64,000 nt of DNA from Bacillus sp. F19 (GCA_023823795.1 CP085710.1:264001-328000), one strand, 5' to 3'. Shown: positions 50,103 through 60,117, counted from the stretch's first letter. Notes: a model not told the origin generated them from the letters alone. Program-made: numbers and translations.

Positions 50103-50898
50103 TTTCTTCTGCTCCCTTTATTAGGTTATAGGTCATGCACATTGGTTTATTGGTGCGCGGATCATTTCCAATCACCGCGTCAATATGAAAAACTTCTTTA
50201 AGCACATCACGGGAAATGACTTCTTCACATGTTCCGGCTTTCACAATTTCCCCGTCTTTTAGAGCAATGATATAGTCTGCAAAGCGGGCCGCCTGATTTA
50301 GATCGTGAAGAACCATGACAATGGTTCGTTCCTGCTCAGCATTTAGTGTTTGCAGAAGCTCAAGCACCTCAAGCTGGTGAGCCATATCAAGATATGTAGT
50401 AGGCTCGTCAAGAAAGATAATTTCCGTTTCCTGCGCGAGGGCCATAGCAATCCATACACGCTGGCGCTGACCGCCTGACAGCGAATCGACAGGACGGAAT
50501 TTATAGTCGGCTGTACCGGTCACCTCAAGAGCCCATTGAATGACCTCATAATCCTTCTTAGTTAATCTGCCGAAGCCCTTTTGGTGAGGGAAACGGCCGT
50601 ATGAGACAAGCTCGCCAACTGTAAGGCCGGCGGCGCTTTCAGGTGTTTGAGGAAGAATCGCCATTTTTTTAGCCAGTTTTTTTGTTTGTTCTTTAGAAAT
50701 GGATTTACCGTCGAGCACGACGTCTCCAGACTGAAGAGAAATAATGCGGGTAATCGCTTTCAACAAGGTGGATTTTCCGCAGCCATTTGGACCGATGATG
50801 GTTGTGATCTTTTTATCCGGAATACTGACGCTAAGATCTTTTACTATTAGACGTTCACCATATCCAATGTTTACTGACTCGGTAAGTAGGCGCACCAT
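50053..50898 (-). CDS. Iron-siderophore ABC transporter ATP-binding protein (FhuC/FecE-like)
   Basis: A 281-residue ATPase: Walker A GPNGCGKST, signature LSGGQRQRVWIAMALAQ, Walker B EIIFLDEP, and switch His in VLHDLNQ. ATG 50898 with GGAGGGAG upstream is preferred over the ATG at 50913. First gene of the Fur-controlled operon; the Fur box lies 40 bp upstream. The unusual order is ATPase, binding protein, permease, permease. Confidence 0.9.
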   Translation of the reverse strand: MVRLLTESVNIGYGERLIVKDLSVSIPDKKITTIIGPNGCGKSTLLKAITRIISLQSGDVVLDGKSISKEQTKKLAKKMAILPQTPESAAGLTVGELVSYGRFPHQKGFGRLTKKDYEVIQWALEVTGTADYKFRPVDSLSGGQRQRVWIAMALAQETEIIFLDEPTTYLDMAHQLEVLELLQTLNAEQERTIVMVLHDLNQAARFADYIIALKDGEIVKAGTCEEVISRDVLKEVFHIDAVIGNDPRTNKPMCMTYNLIKGAEENEEINDSIPAVALSPA

Positions 50899-50938
50899 TT
50901 TTTCTCCCTCCATTTGCTGAAGAATTGGAAATAATTAC

Positions 50939-50953
50939 TGATAATGATTATCA
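50939..50953 (-). promoter_or_regulatory. Fur box of the siderophore operon
   Basis: TGATAATGATTATCA is a perfect 7-1-7 Fur/Per-type operator upstream of the ATPase gene. Confidence 0.93.
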
Positions 50954-51042
50954 ATATCGAACAAGAAAAGTCTATAATTCTTTTTAACTATTGTCAATAG
51001 CTGTTTGTCTTGTCAAAACAGAGAAAACACGATATATTTAAT

Positions 51043-51057
51043 TGAGAATGATAATCA
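51043..51057 (+). promoter_or_regulatory. Fur box of the reductase gene
   Basis: TGAGAATGATAATCA fits the 7-1-7 Fur consensus with one mismatch. It lies 64 bp before the reductase start and about 90 bp from the divergent Fur box. Confidence 0.88.
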
Positions 51058-51120
51058 ATGATCGTTGGGTGGAAGTGCCATCCTATTAATATAGAGTCTT
51101 ACGCTAAGGGAGTGTTGAGT

Positions 51121-52170
51121 GTGGTGGGGCATGAAATATTTGATGTGACGGTTGTAGGGGGCGGTCCTGCGGGGCTTTATTCGGCTTTTTACAGCGGACT
51201 GAGAGAAATGAAAACAAAGATAATTGAATATCAGCCGCAGCTCGGCGGAAAAGTTCATGTGTATCCTGAGAAAATGATCTGGGATATAGGAGGACTCACT
51301 CCCATTTCCGGAGCACAATTAATTGAGCAGCTGGTTAAACAGGGGTTAACGTTTCATCCTGAAGTTGTGCTGAATGAAAAAGTAGAATCTATCTCAAAAA
51401 ATGAAGAAGGCATTTTCGTGCTGAAGGCTGCATCCGGACGCACACATTATTCTAAAACCGTTATTGCAGCAGTAGGCGGGGGTATCCTGAATCCTCAGAA
51501 GCTCGAAATTGAAGGGGCAGAGAGATTTGAAGTCTCAAACTTGAACTATACTATAAAATCATTAAAGCGCTTTAAGGATAAAACCGTCATCATATCAGGC
51601 GGGGGGAATTCGGCCATTGATTGGGCGCTTGAATTAGAGCCAGTTGCTGAGAAAGTATATGTCGTCTACCGGAAGGATGCCTTAAAAGGACACGAAGCAC
51701 AAGTGACGCAGCTGATGAACAGTACAGCTTCGTGTTTATTCCACACATCCATTACGAAGCTGATGGCATCTGATGATCATGAAAGAATAGAGCGTGTGGA
51801 ACTGACGAATCATGAAACTGAAGAAAGTTCTTATCTATCTATTGATGAAGTCATCATTAATCATGGGTATGAACGTGATGCGGCGCTGCTTCAAAACAGC
51901 CAGCTGAACATTGCGCTTGCAGAAGAGTTCTATATTGCCGGCAATGAATCGAGCGAATCATCTGTTGAAGGTCTTTTTGCTGCAGGCGACATCCTCATGC
52001 ACAGCGGGAAGCTGCATTTAATCGCCGGAGCTTTTCAGGATGCGGCAAATGCAGTAAACAAAGCAAAGCAGTATATACAGCCAGATGCACACAAATCAGC
52101 AATGGTGTCCTCCCATAATGAGGTGTTTAAAGAGCGGAACCGGGAGCTTGTAAAAGAGATGATGAAGTAG
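51121..52170 (+). CDS. Ferredoxin/flavodoxin-NADP+ reductase (YcgT/YumC type)
   Basis: A 349-residue thioredoxin-reductase-like FNR. The FAD site is TVVGGGPAGLYSAFYSG, the NADPH site IISGGGNSAIDWALEL, and the CxxC of thioredoxin reductase is absent, as expected. I choose GTG 51121 with GGGAG at eight bases; the in-frame ATG at 51058 overlaps the Fur box. In B. subtilis, YcgT is a Fur-regulated member. It may supply electrons for iron release from siderophores; inferred. Confidence 0.88.
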   Translation: MVGHEIFDVTVVGGGPAGLYSAFYSGLREMKTKIIEYQPQLGGKVHVYPEKMIWDIGGLTPISGAQLIEQLVKQGLTFHPEVVLNEKVESISKNEEGIFVLKAASGRTHYSKTVIAAVGGGILNPQKLEIEGAERFEVSNLNYTIKSLKRFKDKTVIISGGGNSAIDWALELEPVAEKVYVVYRKDALKGHEAQVTQLMNSTASCLFHTSITKLMASDDHERIERVELTNHETEESSYLSIDEVIINHGYERDAALLQNSQLNIALAEEFYIAGNESSESSVEGLFAAGDILMHSGKLHLIAGAFQDAANAVNKAKQYIQPDAHKSAMVSSHNEVFKERNRELVKEMMK

Positions 52171-52490
52171 TGAAATATTGACAAAGGGCTTTCCGTTTTG
52201 GGGAGTCCTTTTTCTTTTAGCAGAAGCTCACCCAACATGCTTGGAAATTCAAAATATGGGGTAATTATACAATTAAATAGTGATGCGGATATCACGTAAA
52301 ACTAGCAGAACAAAAGATTCATTTGTTCATTAGCTTTACTAGTTAGAAAGTATCGCCCGCTCACACTTACAGCTGTGAGCATAGACTTATTTCCGGCGCC
52401 CAATCCAATCCTTCATGTAAAAACCTTCCTTATTCCTATAAAATAGAAGAAAATAATCGATTCGATGCCATCCAATAGGAGGACAACTGA
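52171..52490. other. Gap with terminator, no gene recognised
   Basis: A hairpin (AAAGGGCTTTCC / GGGGAGTCCTTT, 52185-52210) then TTTTCTTTT likely ends the reductase transcript. The remainder is AT-rich leader for the lipoprotein gene, with a strong AGGAGG site at 52478. Confidence 0.6.
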
Positions 52491-53429
52491 GTGAACTATA
52501 AAAAGAAACTAATCATATCAAGCGTAGGTTTATCATTAATGCTCGGAGGGTGTTCTGACATGAATAACGCAGGGACTGAAAAAGAGATTGAAAAACAAAC
52601 AGCTGCACAAGAAGAAAAGCAAAGGGAAGATGTATTTGTAAGTGTCCAAGATTACAAGGGAGAAGGGTATGAGCTTGATAACGGCGAGAAGACCGACAAA
52701 ATTGCCGAAGCTAATCGTGAAGAGATTGACCAGGCAGTGAAGGCGTTCTTTCAAGATACATATAAGACAGAGGTGAAAGTGCACAACGTGGTAGGAGCTG
52801 TAGACGGAGCAACGGTATTTGTGGAGTCCGTTGGGGAGCCGCATTTTTATACTTTTGCCATTGTGCCGATTGATGTAAATGAAGAGAAGATTCTAACTGA
52901 TAAGGTTGGGTCTCAAGAAGGTCAGGTAGAAGATGCGATCATGACTGGCTTATTCGCTATGATTTTTGATGAGGAGATAGCTGTTCTTGATCAATACATG
53001 GAAAAAGCAGTAAGTGAACATCCGGTAACCGGTATTACTGGAGAGGCTTTACAGAAAGTACGTGCTGGAGGATTTAGCACCCCGTATTATTATATAAATA
53101 CTGCAGGAGATAAGTTTGACGTTCTTTTTGATGAATATTTGAAAGATCCTCAAAAAAGTTCTGAGGAATGGAAGGCTTTTTACAGCAAAGATATGTATGA
53201 GCCAGAAGATATTATTACAACGGTTTATCTTTATATGGAAGATAAAAACGCTGAACCTGACAAAGCAGTATTTGACAAAATCGTTTCTGGTATTGAAAAG
53301 ACAATAGGTCTGCCTAAAGGCTCCTATAGTGTTTATTTAAATGATAATCTCGTAGATAAGACAAATTCGCGTGGAGTCAAAGACAATTCATTAGAGAGAT
53401 CATTTCCAAATGACATTATTAGAGAGTGA
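52491..53429 (+). CDS. DUF1672-like lipoprotein, candidate immunity protein
   Basis: A 312-residue protein starting with GTG 52491 behind AGGAGG. The signal peptide ends in lipobox LGGC (Cys21), and the mature part resembles DUF1672 lipoproteins known from staphylococci and bacilli (EVKVHNVVGAVDGATVFVES; SEHPVTGITGEALQKVRAGG). The gene is 13 bases upstream of a lipase gene with a type VII secretion-like C-terminal domain. By analogy with lipase-lipoprotein pairs in Staphylococcus aureus it may protect the producing cell; this is an inference. Confidence 0.75.
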   Translation: MNYKKKLIISSVGLSLMLGGCSDMNNAGTEKEIEKQTAAQEEKQREDVFVSVQDYKGEGYELDNGEKTDKIAEANREEIDQAVKAFFQDTYKTEVKVHNVVGAVDGATVFVESVGEPHFYTFAIVPIDVNEEKILTDKVGSQEGQVEDAIMTGLFAMIFDEEIAVLDQYMEKAVSEHPVTGITGEALQKVRAGGFSTPYYYINTAGDKFDVLFDEYLKDPQKSSEEWKAFYSKDMYEPEDIITTVYLYMEDKNAEPDKAVFDKIVSGIEKTIGLPKGSYSVYLNDNLVDKTNSRGVKDNSLERSFPNDIIRE

Positions 53430-53442
53430 AAGGGGGGATTAG

Positions 53443-55545
53443 ATGTCTCGCATTACAACAAACGTTTTTGCACCGCCAACAAGTGATAAAGACTTAATGG
53501 AATTAGCTGGCTATCATGCTTATATGAATTATGATGTTAGAACCAAACTAAAGATAAATGATTCTAATTATACAGTATTGAATACAAAGAATAATGAAGC
53601 AACGGGATTGAATGCATTAACAGTTTTAAACATGGAAAATAAAGAAGTCACTGTCGTCTACGTCGGCACAGACCCTGGACAAAAACAGGATATCCTGACA
53701 GATGTTCAACTAATGAGCGATCTGACACCGGCTCAGATTGCTGATGCCAGAGATTACTTCAATGAAATGGATCAGAAATATCAGAGTGCCGGCGGAATCA
53801 AGTCGATGTCAGGGAACTCCCTCGGCGGAGCTCTTGTGGGGTCAGTCGCCATTGAACACCCTGATGTAAAAGCAGTTACTCTGAATCCTGCCCTCCTTCC
53901 TGCAGGCATGATGGAACCTGACATGGAATACAGCAATATTACAAATTACTTCAGCAGCTATGACCCTTTAACAAAAGGACTGTCTGGTCTTGACCTTCAT
54001 TCCCGAATTCCCGGCCATCAGTATGAAATTTTCAATGGAATCCCAGTCCCTGCGTTTGAACATTTAGGGACAAACCATACAGGGTATTTACGAAAAGATG
54101 ACGGTTCTCAATCTTATAAAATTGGGATGCCAGGGCAGCCAGGAGCGGGAGAAATCTTTATAGATGCCGATGCACATATTGTGACGAGCCTCTGGACCGG
54201 AAGTCCTCTCTATGGAGGAAATACAGATTACATTGAGATCAATAAAGAAAATCTCATCGTGCTTGCTGAAAGGATAGACAGTCAGGTAAAGGCAAGGATT
54301 GCAACAGCAAAAGATTATCTCGCAAATTCTGTAGAAATTATTGAAGATGAGGGAAGCAGGCTGTATGAACGGATTTCCATGCTGCAGCATATTTTTGAGG
54401 AGTCATTTGAAAACTCGATTGGTGATCCTCTTTTTATTGGGATTACATCTGCAGGCAGCCGTTTAAAAGGAGAAATAGATGATCTGATTTCTCTGCTGGA
54501 GCGCGCGGAAGGTTATTGCAGATCTCTTAACTCTGTTTTAAATTCCCCACCGGCGGAACTTGTGGAGCACATGTTTAATGTTGATGTCAGTGTAGAGGGA
54601 TTATTCGGAAAAGCCAGGAATCAGCTATATGAGATGAGGGATGAAGTAGACGGGCTCTCTCGAATGCTTGGGAACATGATTTCTGATCTGATTCCAGATT
54701 TGTTCAAAGGTGGAACGGAACTTTGGTATGATGCGGTAGTAGGAGAGTTTAGAGCTCATTTTGACATAATAAATGGAAACAAAGATAAACTCGTTGAACA
54801 TATTGAACAATTCAGAGCTCAAGTAAATGGCACAGCTGATTCATTTGAGAGCAGAGATCATTCAATAGGGGGAAGCATAAGAGCCGGGACAGAGGCAGCA
54901 GATGAAGCAGGTCCTGTCCAAAAAACAACATCCTTTGTTTTAGAGGAATCTCCTTATTTGAAAGTGGGCATGCGCATCAAAGAGGTGCAGCTTGATGTGG
55001 CGTTCACTGCATTTAAGAGTTTTGCATATATAAAGGTTTTTCCGTTCATCGTTGCTTTAAAAACGCTCGCAGAGTTTATTGAAATGACTCTTGAGGGTAT
55101 TTCTGTAGCGATAAAAGGAGCAGCAAACCTTGGAATGAACCACACACTGCCGGGAAAACTAATCGGCATTTTTACGGATTTTGATGATAAGATTACTGCT
55201 TATGTCCATAACACGCTTAAACCATTGGATGAGATGGCTGCTACTGTTGAAGGGATCAGAGATGGGGCGGAAAGGCTGATGATTCAATTTTCATCCCTAG
55301 TTTCAAATTTCCGCCCATACCTTGATCAAGCCATTTTCAATACAACGAGTTATGCGAATGTCCAATTATACAATCTTGCGGCCTTCGCCATTCTCAGAGA
55401 AATGGAAATGACGTTTACAGATGTAGTTAAACAGCTTGGGCAAAACAAAGCAAATGCTATCGAGGCCCTTTGCGACGTTTCTCAAAAGGTGACGTCCAAT
55501 ATGGGTATCCTGGGAGAGCAGGTCGACCGCGGGACTATGAACTAA
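53443..55545 (+). CDS. Lipase-domain protein with C-terminal LXG-like helical region, candidate T7SS toxin
   Basis: A 700-residue protein with no signal peptide. Residues 1-240 are an alpha/beta-hydrolase lipase: GNSLG at 124-128 holds the nucleophile Ser126, with Asp174 (SSYDPLTKG) and His207 or His212 as likely triad partners. Residues 255-700 are almost wholly helical and resemble an LXG-type export domain, but placed at the C terminus. This order is that of the S. aureus type VII lipase TslA. GGGGG precedes the ATG. It is cotranscribed with the lipoprotein; no T7SS machinery or WXG100 partner is in the window. Confidence 0.72.
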   Translation: MSRITTNVFAPPTSDKDLMELAGYHAYMNYDVRTKLKINDSNYTVLNTKNNEATGLNALTVLNMENKEVTVVYVGTDPGQKQDILTDVQLMSDLTPAQIADARDYFNEMDQKYQSAGGIKSMSGNSLGGALVGSVAIEHPDVKAVTLNPALLPAGMMEPDMEYSNITNYFSSYDPLTKGLSGLDLHSRIPGHQYEIFNGIPVPAFEHLGTNHTGYLRKDDGSQSYKIGMPGQPGAGEIFIDADAHIVTSLWTGSPLYGGNTDYIEINKENLIVLAERIDSQVKARIATAKDYLANSVEIIEDEGSRLYERISMLQHIFEESFENSIGDPLFIGITSAGSRLKGEIDDLISLLERAEGYCRSLNSVLNSPPAELVEHMFNVDVSVEGLFGKARNQLYEMRDEVDGLSRMLGNMISDLIPDLFKGGTELWYDAVVGEFRAHFDIINGNKDKLVEHIEQFRAQVNGTADSFESRDHSIGGSIRAGTEAADEAGPVQKTTSFVLEESPYLKVGMRIKEVQLDVAFTAFKSFAYIKVFPFIVALKTLAEFIEMTLEGISVAIKGAANLGMNHTLPGKLIGIFTDFDDKITAYVHNTLKPLDEMAATVEGIRDGAERLMIQFSSLVSNFRPYLDQAIFNTTSYANVQLYNLAAFAILREMEMTFTDVVKQLGQNKANAIEALCDVSQKVTSNMGILGEQVDRGTMN

Positions 55546-55556
55546 AAGCGTAGACA

Positions 55557-55591
55557 TGAAAGCCGCTTCAATCCAGTGAAGCGGCTTTTTC
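55557..55591 (+). terminator. Terminator of the lipase operon
   Basis: AAAGCCGCTTCA and TGAAGCGGCTTT around ATCCAG, then TTCC. The stem is 12 perfect pairs. Confidence 0.9.
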
Positions 55592-55754
55592 CATGAATCT
55601 GCTGCGAATGTGCTGACATTTGGTTTATGCAAAAGGTTCCGTGTTATTGTTAAGAAAAGATTAAAAATGTAAAAAGAAACAGGATTTTGTCGCTTCGTTC
55701 CGAACTCTAATATAGTTAAGCAACTTATCGATAAATGGTTCTAGGAGGAATAGT

Positions 55755-56717
55755 ATGGCTCAAAATGAAACGATGCATCCTAAACTAGGTAAAGTGATTG
55801 AAAATATAGAACGTGTCATGGTCGGAAAACGCGATGTAGCAGTGCTCAGTCTGGTTGCCATATTGGCTGAAGGCCACGTTTTGCTTGAAGATGTCCCTGG
55901 TGTCGGGAAAACCATGATGGTCAGATCTCTTGCCAAATCGGTAGGAGCAGATTTTAAACGAATCCAATTCACTCCTGATTTATTGCCGTCTGATGTAACA
56001 GGAGTTTCTATTTATAATCCGAAAACACTGGAATTTGAATACCGTCCGGGTCCGATTATGGGAAATATCGTCCTTGCCGATGAAATTAACCGTACGTCGC
56101 CTAAAACCCAATCCGCGTTATTAGAAGGAATGGAAGAAGCGAATGTTACGGTTGATGGTGTAACGAAATCCCTTGGGCGTCCATTCTTTGTCATGGCAAC
56201 ACAGAACCCGATTGAATACGAAGGCACTTATCCGCTTCCTGAGGCCCAGCTTGACCGTTTCCTTTTCAAAATCAGAATGGGCTATCCAACTCCAGGGGAA
56301 GAGCTTGAAATTCTGAACCTCGCTGAAAAAGAAAGACCGATTCACCATATACAGGCTGTCATCACAAAAGAAGAATTAGTAGAACTTCAAAAAGAAATAC
56401 AGTCAATCTATGTAGATGAGACAGTGAAACGATATATAGTCGAGCTTGTCACAAAGACGCGCAAACATCCTTCCGTTTACTTAGGTGCAAGTCCCCGCGG
56501 ATCCATCGCACTTATGAAATCCGCACAAGCCTTTGCTTTCCTGTATGGCCGTGACTATGTCATACCGGATGATATCCAATATCTGGCCCCGTATACGCTT
56601 CCTCACCGGATGATCCTAAAATCAGAAGCGAAATATGAAGGGAAATCGGCTGAACAGCTGCTCTCTGAAATTATTTCAAGAACTTCTGTGCCGGTGCAAA
56701 GGTCGATGAGCAATTAA
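55755..56717 (+). CDS. MoxR-family AAA+ ATPase (YeaC type)
   Basis: A 320-residue AAA+ protein: Walker A DVPGVGKTMMVRSLAK, Walker B NIVLADEINRTSPK, sensor 1 FVMATQNPIEYEG and a lid domain. MoxR ATPases act as chaperones for maturation of complexes and usually pair with DUF58 proteins, as here. AGGAGGA precedes the ATG. It matches yeaC of B. subtilis, and the gene order to pbuG is conserved. Confidence 0.92.
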   Translation: MAQNETMHPKLGKVIENIERVMVGKRDVAVLSLVAILAEGHVLLEDVPGVGKTMMVRSLAKSVGADFKRIQFTPDLLPSDVTGVSIYNPKTLEFEYRPGPIMGNIVLADEINRTSPKTQSALLEGMEEANVTVDGVTKSLGRPFFVMATQNPIEYEGTYPLPEAQLDRFLFKIRMGYPTPGEELEILNLAEKERPIHHIQAVITKEELVELQKEIQSIYVDETVKRYIVELVTKTRKHPSVYLGASPRGSIALMKSAQAFAFLYGRDYVIPDDIQYLAPYTLPHRMILKSEAKYEGKSAEQLLSEIISRTSVPVQRSMSN

Positions 56718-57937
56718 TGAAATCCTTTTTTCTTAAAATCCGCTATGTCTGGAAGCTCGTGAGCCTTATGTTTTTTACGGCTGTCACATATGCATATGCC
56801 ATGTTTCAGGGAGGATTTGTGAGCTGGTTTTTATTTTACAGCTTTCTGCCGATCTCCATTTATTCGCTTTTGATTGCCATATATCCAATCAGAAGCTTTC
56901 AAGTCACACGATCCATCAATCAAGAGCAATTTTTAGTAGGGGAAAAGTTAATTGGGACAATCACGATCAAAAGGAACGTTCCTTTTCCATTGTTCTATTT
57001 AATAGTAGAAGACATTTTGCCGGAGAAACTGTCCGCGCAGAAATTAATGAGTGAACCGAAAAAGCTTTTGTTCCCATGGTTTAAGAAGACGATCACCATG
57101 CAATATGAATTGAAGCGAATGCCGAGGGGCGAGCACCGCTTTACTGAAGTCCGGGTCCGAACGGGAGATTTGTTTGGCCTTATCGATAAAGAGATGATAT
57201 TTGAATCAGAAAATTACTTCCTCGTTTATCCCCACTCGGTAGACTTAACCTATCGGCAACATGAGAAGCAGTTTGAACAGGGATCAACAAATTCTAAAGC
57301 TAAATTCTGGCAGGATACCACAATGGCAATCGGGATAAGGGAGTATCAGCCTGGTGACCGTTTTTCGTGGATTGACTGGAAGGCAACAGCAAGAAGAGAC
57401 CGCATCATGACGAAAGAGTTTGAACAAATGCAAAGTCATGATGTCGTGCTCATGATGGACCGGGTAAAGTCGGATGCTTTTGAAGAAATCGTTACATTTT
57501 CCGCCTCGCTTACTAGAGCGATTATTAAAAGCGGGGCCAAAATGGGGTTTGTTTCCGTTGGAAAGGAAAAAACAGTGTTCTCCCTGCAGGAAACAGAACG
57601 GCACCTGCAGCAGATTTACTATCACCTGGCAAAAGTGGATTGTGACAGCGGGCGTTCTTTTGCAGATGTAATGGAAAGCGAACTGCCGGTTTGGCAATCA
57701 AAAAATGTGACGCCGTTGCTCGTAACGGCGAGCCTGTCACTCGATTTAGTCAGAAAACTTGAACTCATTGGAAGTCGGAATCACTCAACGTTTGTGTTCC
57801 TCATTAAGAGAGAAGGAGAAAGGATCTCAAGTGAAGAAAAAGTGATGATAGAACGTCTGATGAAACGAAGGATTATGATAAAAGCAGTTAGTGCAGGCAG
57901 ATTTGAAGATGCATTCAAAGAGGTGAGTACGCAGTGA
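56717..57937 (+). CDS. DUF58 domain protein (YeaD type)
   Basis: A 406-residue protein with two N-terminal membrane helices (LVSLMFFTAVTYAYAMF; SWFLFYSFLPISIYSLLIA) and the DUF58 segment IREYQPGDRFSWIDWKATAR, followed by a von Willebrand-like region. The start overlaps the moxR stop by one base (TAATG). Function is not established; it forms a module with MoxR and a transglutaminase-like membrane protein. Confidence 0.9.
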   Translation: MKSFFLKIRYVWKLVSLMFFTAVTYAYAMFQGGFVSWFLFYSFLPISIYSLLIAIYPIRSFQVTRSINQEQFLVGEKLIGTITIKRNVPFPLFYLIVEDILPEKLSAQKLMSEPKKLLFPWFKKTITMQYELKRMPRGEHRFTEVRVRTGDLFGLIDKEMIFESENYFLVYPHSVDLTYRQHEKQFEQGSTNSKAKFWQDTTMAIGIREYQPGDRFSWIDWKATARRDRIMTKEFEQMQSHDVVLMMDRVKSDAFEEIVTFSASLTRAIIKSGAKMGFVSVGKEKTVFSLQETERHLQQIYYHLAKVDCDSGRSFADVMESELPVWQSKNVTPLLVTASLSLDLVRKLELIGSRNHSTFVFLIKREGERISSEEKVMIERLMKRRIMIKAVSAGRFEDAFKEVSTQ

Positions 57938-60117
57938 GCGAAAACTTTGAAAAACAGACATCCGCCTACATCTACTATGGATTTACATTCCTGCTGCTGT
58001 GGGAATGGCTAAGGCCGCTGCAGGACTTCACGGAAACAGGGAATACTGTGGTGTTTGTCCTTTTTATTGGACTCAGCTTTTTGTTTATATCGATTAAGGC
58101 TCGCTGGTATATAGGGGCTCTAGTTAAAATCTTTTACATTTTATTTGTCCAGCATCTTTTGTTTTTTGAGGGTTCTTTTTTCAGTCCTGCATGGATTGGG
58201 TTTTTAATAGGAGATATTAGTAATAATGCAGCATTAATGATGGAAGGAAGCTGGATAGAGATTTCATCACCATTCCGCACACTCCTGTTCTTTGTCCTTT
58301 TATGGCTGCTTGTGTATTTGATTAATTACTGGATCATCTTTCAAAAACGCATCATGTTCTTTTTTATCATCACGATTGTCTATGTGACGGTGCTTGATAC
58401 GTTTACGGAATATGATGCAAGCTTTGCCATTGTAAGAATTGTCGTCATTGGCTTTGTTTTAATCGGTCTGCTTTATCTGGAGAGGATTAAAATCCTTGAA
58501 AGAATTAAAAGAGAGCGCTATATGACGATAAAGTGGGTGCTGCCGCTTTCCGCTTTAATCGGCTGCGCCGTGCTGGTCGGCATTCTTTCTCCAAAATCCG
58601 AACCGCAATGGCCTGATCCTGTTCCTTATTTGACGGCATATGGGAGCTCGGAGGAAGGACCGAACGGCACGGTTAATAAAATTGGCTATGGTCCTAATGA
58701 CGAACAGCTTGGCGGAGCTTTTGTCGCTGATGATACCCCTGTTTTTACTGCGGTTGCCGAAGACCGTCATTACTGGAGAGTGGAAACAAAGGATTTATAC
58801 ACGGGTAAAGGCTGGGATGTTTCAGATTCTGATGCAGAATCTGTTCAAATGGATCCTGAAAACATCACCATTTCATCGACGGAAGAAGGGGTAGAAACTG
58901 TCCCGCTTACAGCAAGTGTAGAGATTGATAATCGATACCGGTATGACCATGTCATATATCCTGCCGGAATTAAGTCCATCACTCTTCCGCGGGATTCATC
59001 TTTAGACGTGAATCCTCTTACGGAACTTATGACGCCGCGTCTGGCAGAGAACAGAGGGAACTTTTCTCCTGGATCGTATGAGGCAGCCTATAAGTTTCCG
59101 GACTTTAAAATTGATGAGCTCCGTAAGGTTTCATCAAATAATGGTGTACCGGAGGATATCCGGGCGCGTTTTACCCAGCTGCCTGAGGAGCTTCCTCAGC
59201 GGGTGCGGGATTTGGCACTGGAATTAACGTCTGATAACGATAATTACTATGATAAGGCGAAATCCATTGAAACCTACCTAGGAGGGTCGCAGTTTACGTA
59301 TGAAACGACAGACGTTGCTGTGCCAAGAGGTGAAGAGGATTACGTGGATCAATTTCTTTTTGAAACCTTCAAGGGATACTGTGATAACTTTTCGACCTCG
59401 ATGATTGTTTTGCTTCGGGCTGCAGATATTCCGGCACGATGGGTAAAAGGGTATTCAGACGGAGCGTTTGTCCAAAACCTTGGCGGGAATCAGAAAGAGT
59501 ACAAAATTACGAACAATAATGCTCATTCATGGGTAGAGGTTTACTTCAGCGGGATAGGCTGGGTGCCGTTTGAACCGACCAAAAGCTTTTCAAATCCATA
59601 TGATTTTACGTTTAACTTGGATTCTCAGGAAAGTGCAGAAACGGAAACACCGGAACAATCCCAGCCTGAGAAAGAGCCTGTCCCTGAGGAAAACAAAACT
59701 CCGCAGTCAAGCAGCTCAAACAGCAGTTCATGGCCATTTTCCATACAAATTGGAAGTACGGCCTTCTATCTTATCCTGATAGCGGCTGCGATAATTGTCT
59801 TTATTTTATATAAAACCAGGTTAAGGTGGATGCCATATTTGATCTTGTACACCTATAAGCACCGAAAAGACGAAAAAGTGTACGGTGATGCATATGTCGC
59901 ACTGTTAAAGCAGCTTGCGCGTTATGGATTAAAGCGTCAGGAGGGACAGACACTGCGGGACTATGCAAGGTATGTTGATTCCTTTTTTGATGTACGCGAT
60001 ATGACCAAACTGACAGCAAGTTACGAAAAGTCTCTCTACCGAGGAGACAATTCGAAGGAAGAATGGATAAAATCAAAGGAATTGTGGGAAAATTTAATTA
60101 AAAAGATATCATCTTGA
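57934..60117 (+). CDS. Transglutaminase-like membrane protein (YebA type, DUF3488)
   Basis: A 727-residue protein with six or seven N-terminal helices (residues 10-215), an external transglutaminase-like domain, then a Ser/Pro/Glu-rich linker, one more helix near residue 615 and a cytoplasmic tail. The Cys-His-Asp/Glu-type site is visible as FKGYCDNFSTS (about 482), NNAHSWVEVYF (about 529) and WVPFEPT. It overlaps the DUF58 gene by four bases. The role is unknown; cell-envelope remodelling is a reasonable guess. Confidence 0.9.
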   Translation: MSENFEKQTSAYIYYGFTFLLLWEWLRPLQDFTETGNTVVFVLFIGLSFLFISIKARWYIGALVKIFYILFVQHLLFFEGSFFSPAWIGFLIGDISNNAALMMEGSWIEISSPFRTLLFFVLLWLLVYLINYWIIFQKRIMFFFIITIVYVTVLDTFTEYDASFAIVRIVVIGFVLIGLLYLERIKILERIKRERYMTIKWVLPLSALIGCAVLVGILSPKSEPQWPDPVPYLTAYGSSEEGPNGTVNKIGYGPNDEQLGGAFVADDTPVFTAVAEDRHYWRVETKDLYTGKGWDVSDSDAESVQMDPENITISSTEEGVETVPLTASVEIDNRYRYDHVIYPAGIKSITLPRDSSLDVNPLTELMTPRLAENRGNFSPGSYEAAYKFPDFKIDELRKVSSNNGVPEDIRARFTQLPEELPQRVRDLALELTSDNDNYYDKAKSIETYLGGSQFTYETTDVAVPRGEEDYVDQFLFETFKGYCDNFSTSMIVLLRAADIPARWVKGYSDGAFVQNLGGNQKEYKITNNNAHSWVEVYFSGIGWVPFEPTKSFSNPYDFTFNLDSQESAETETPEQSQPEKEPVPEENKTPQSSSSNSSSWPFSIQIGSTAFYLILIAAAIIVFILYKTRLRWMPYLILYTYKHRKDEKVYGDAYVALLKQLARYGLKRQEGQTLRDYARYVDSFFDVRDMTKLTASYEKSLYRGDNSKEEWIKSKELWENLIKKISS

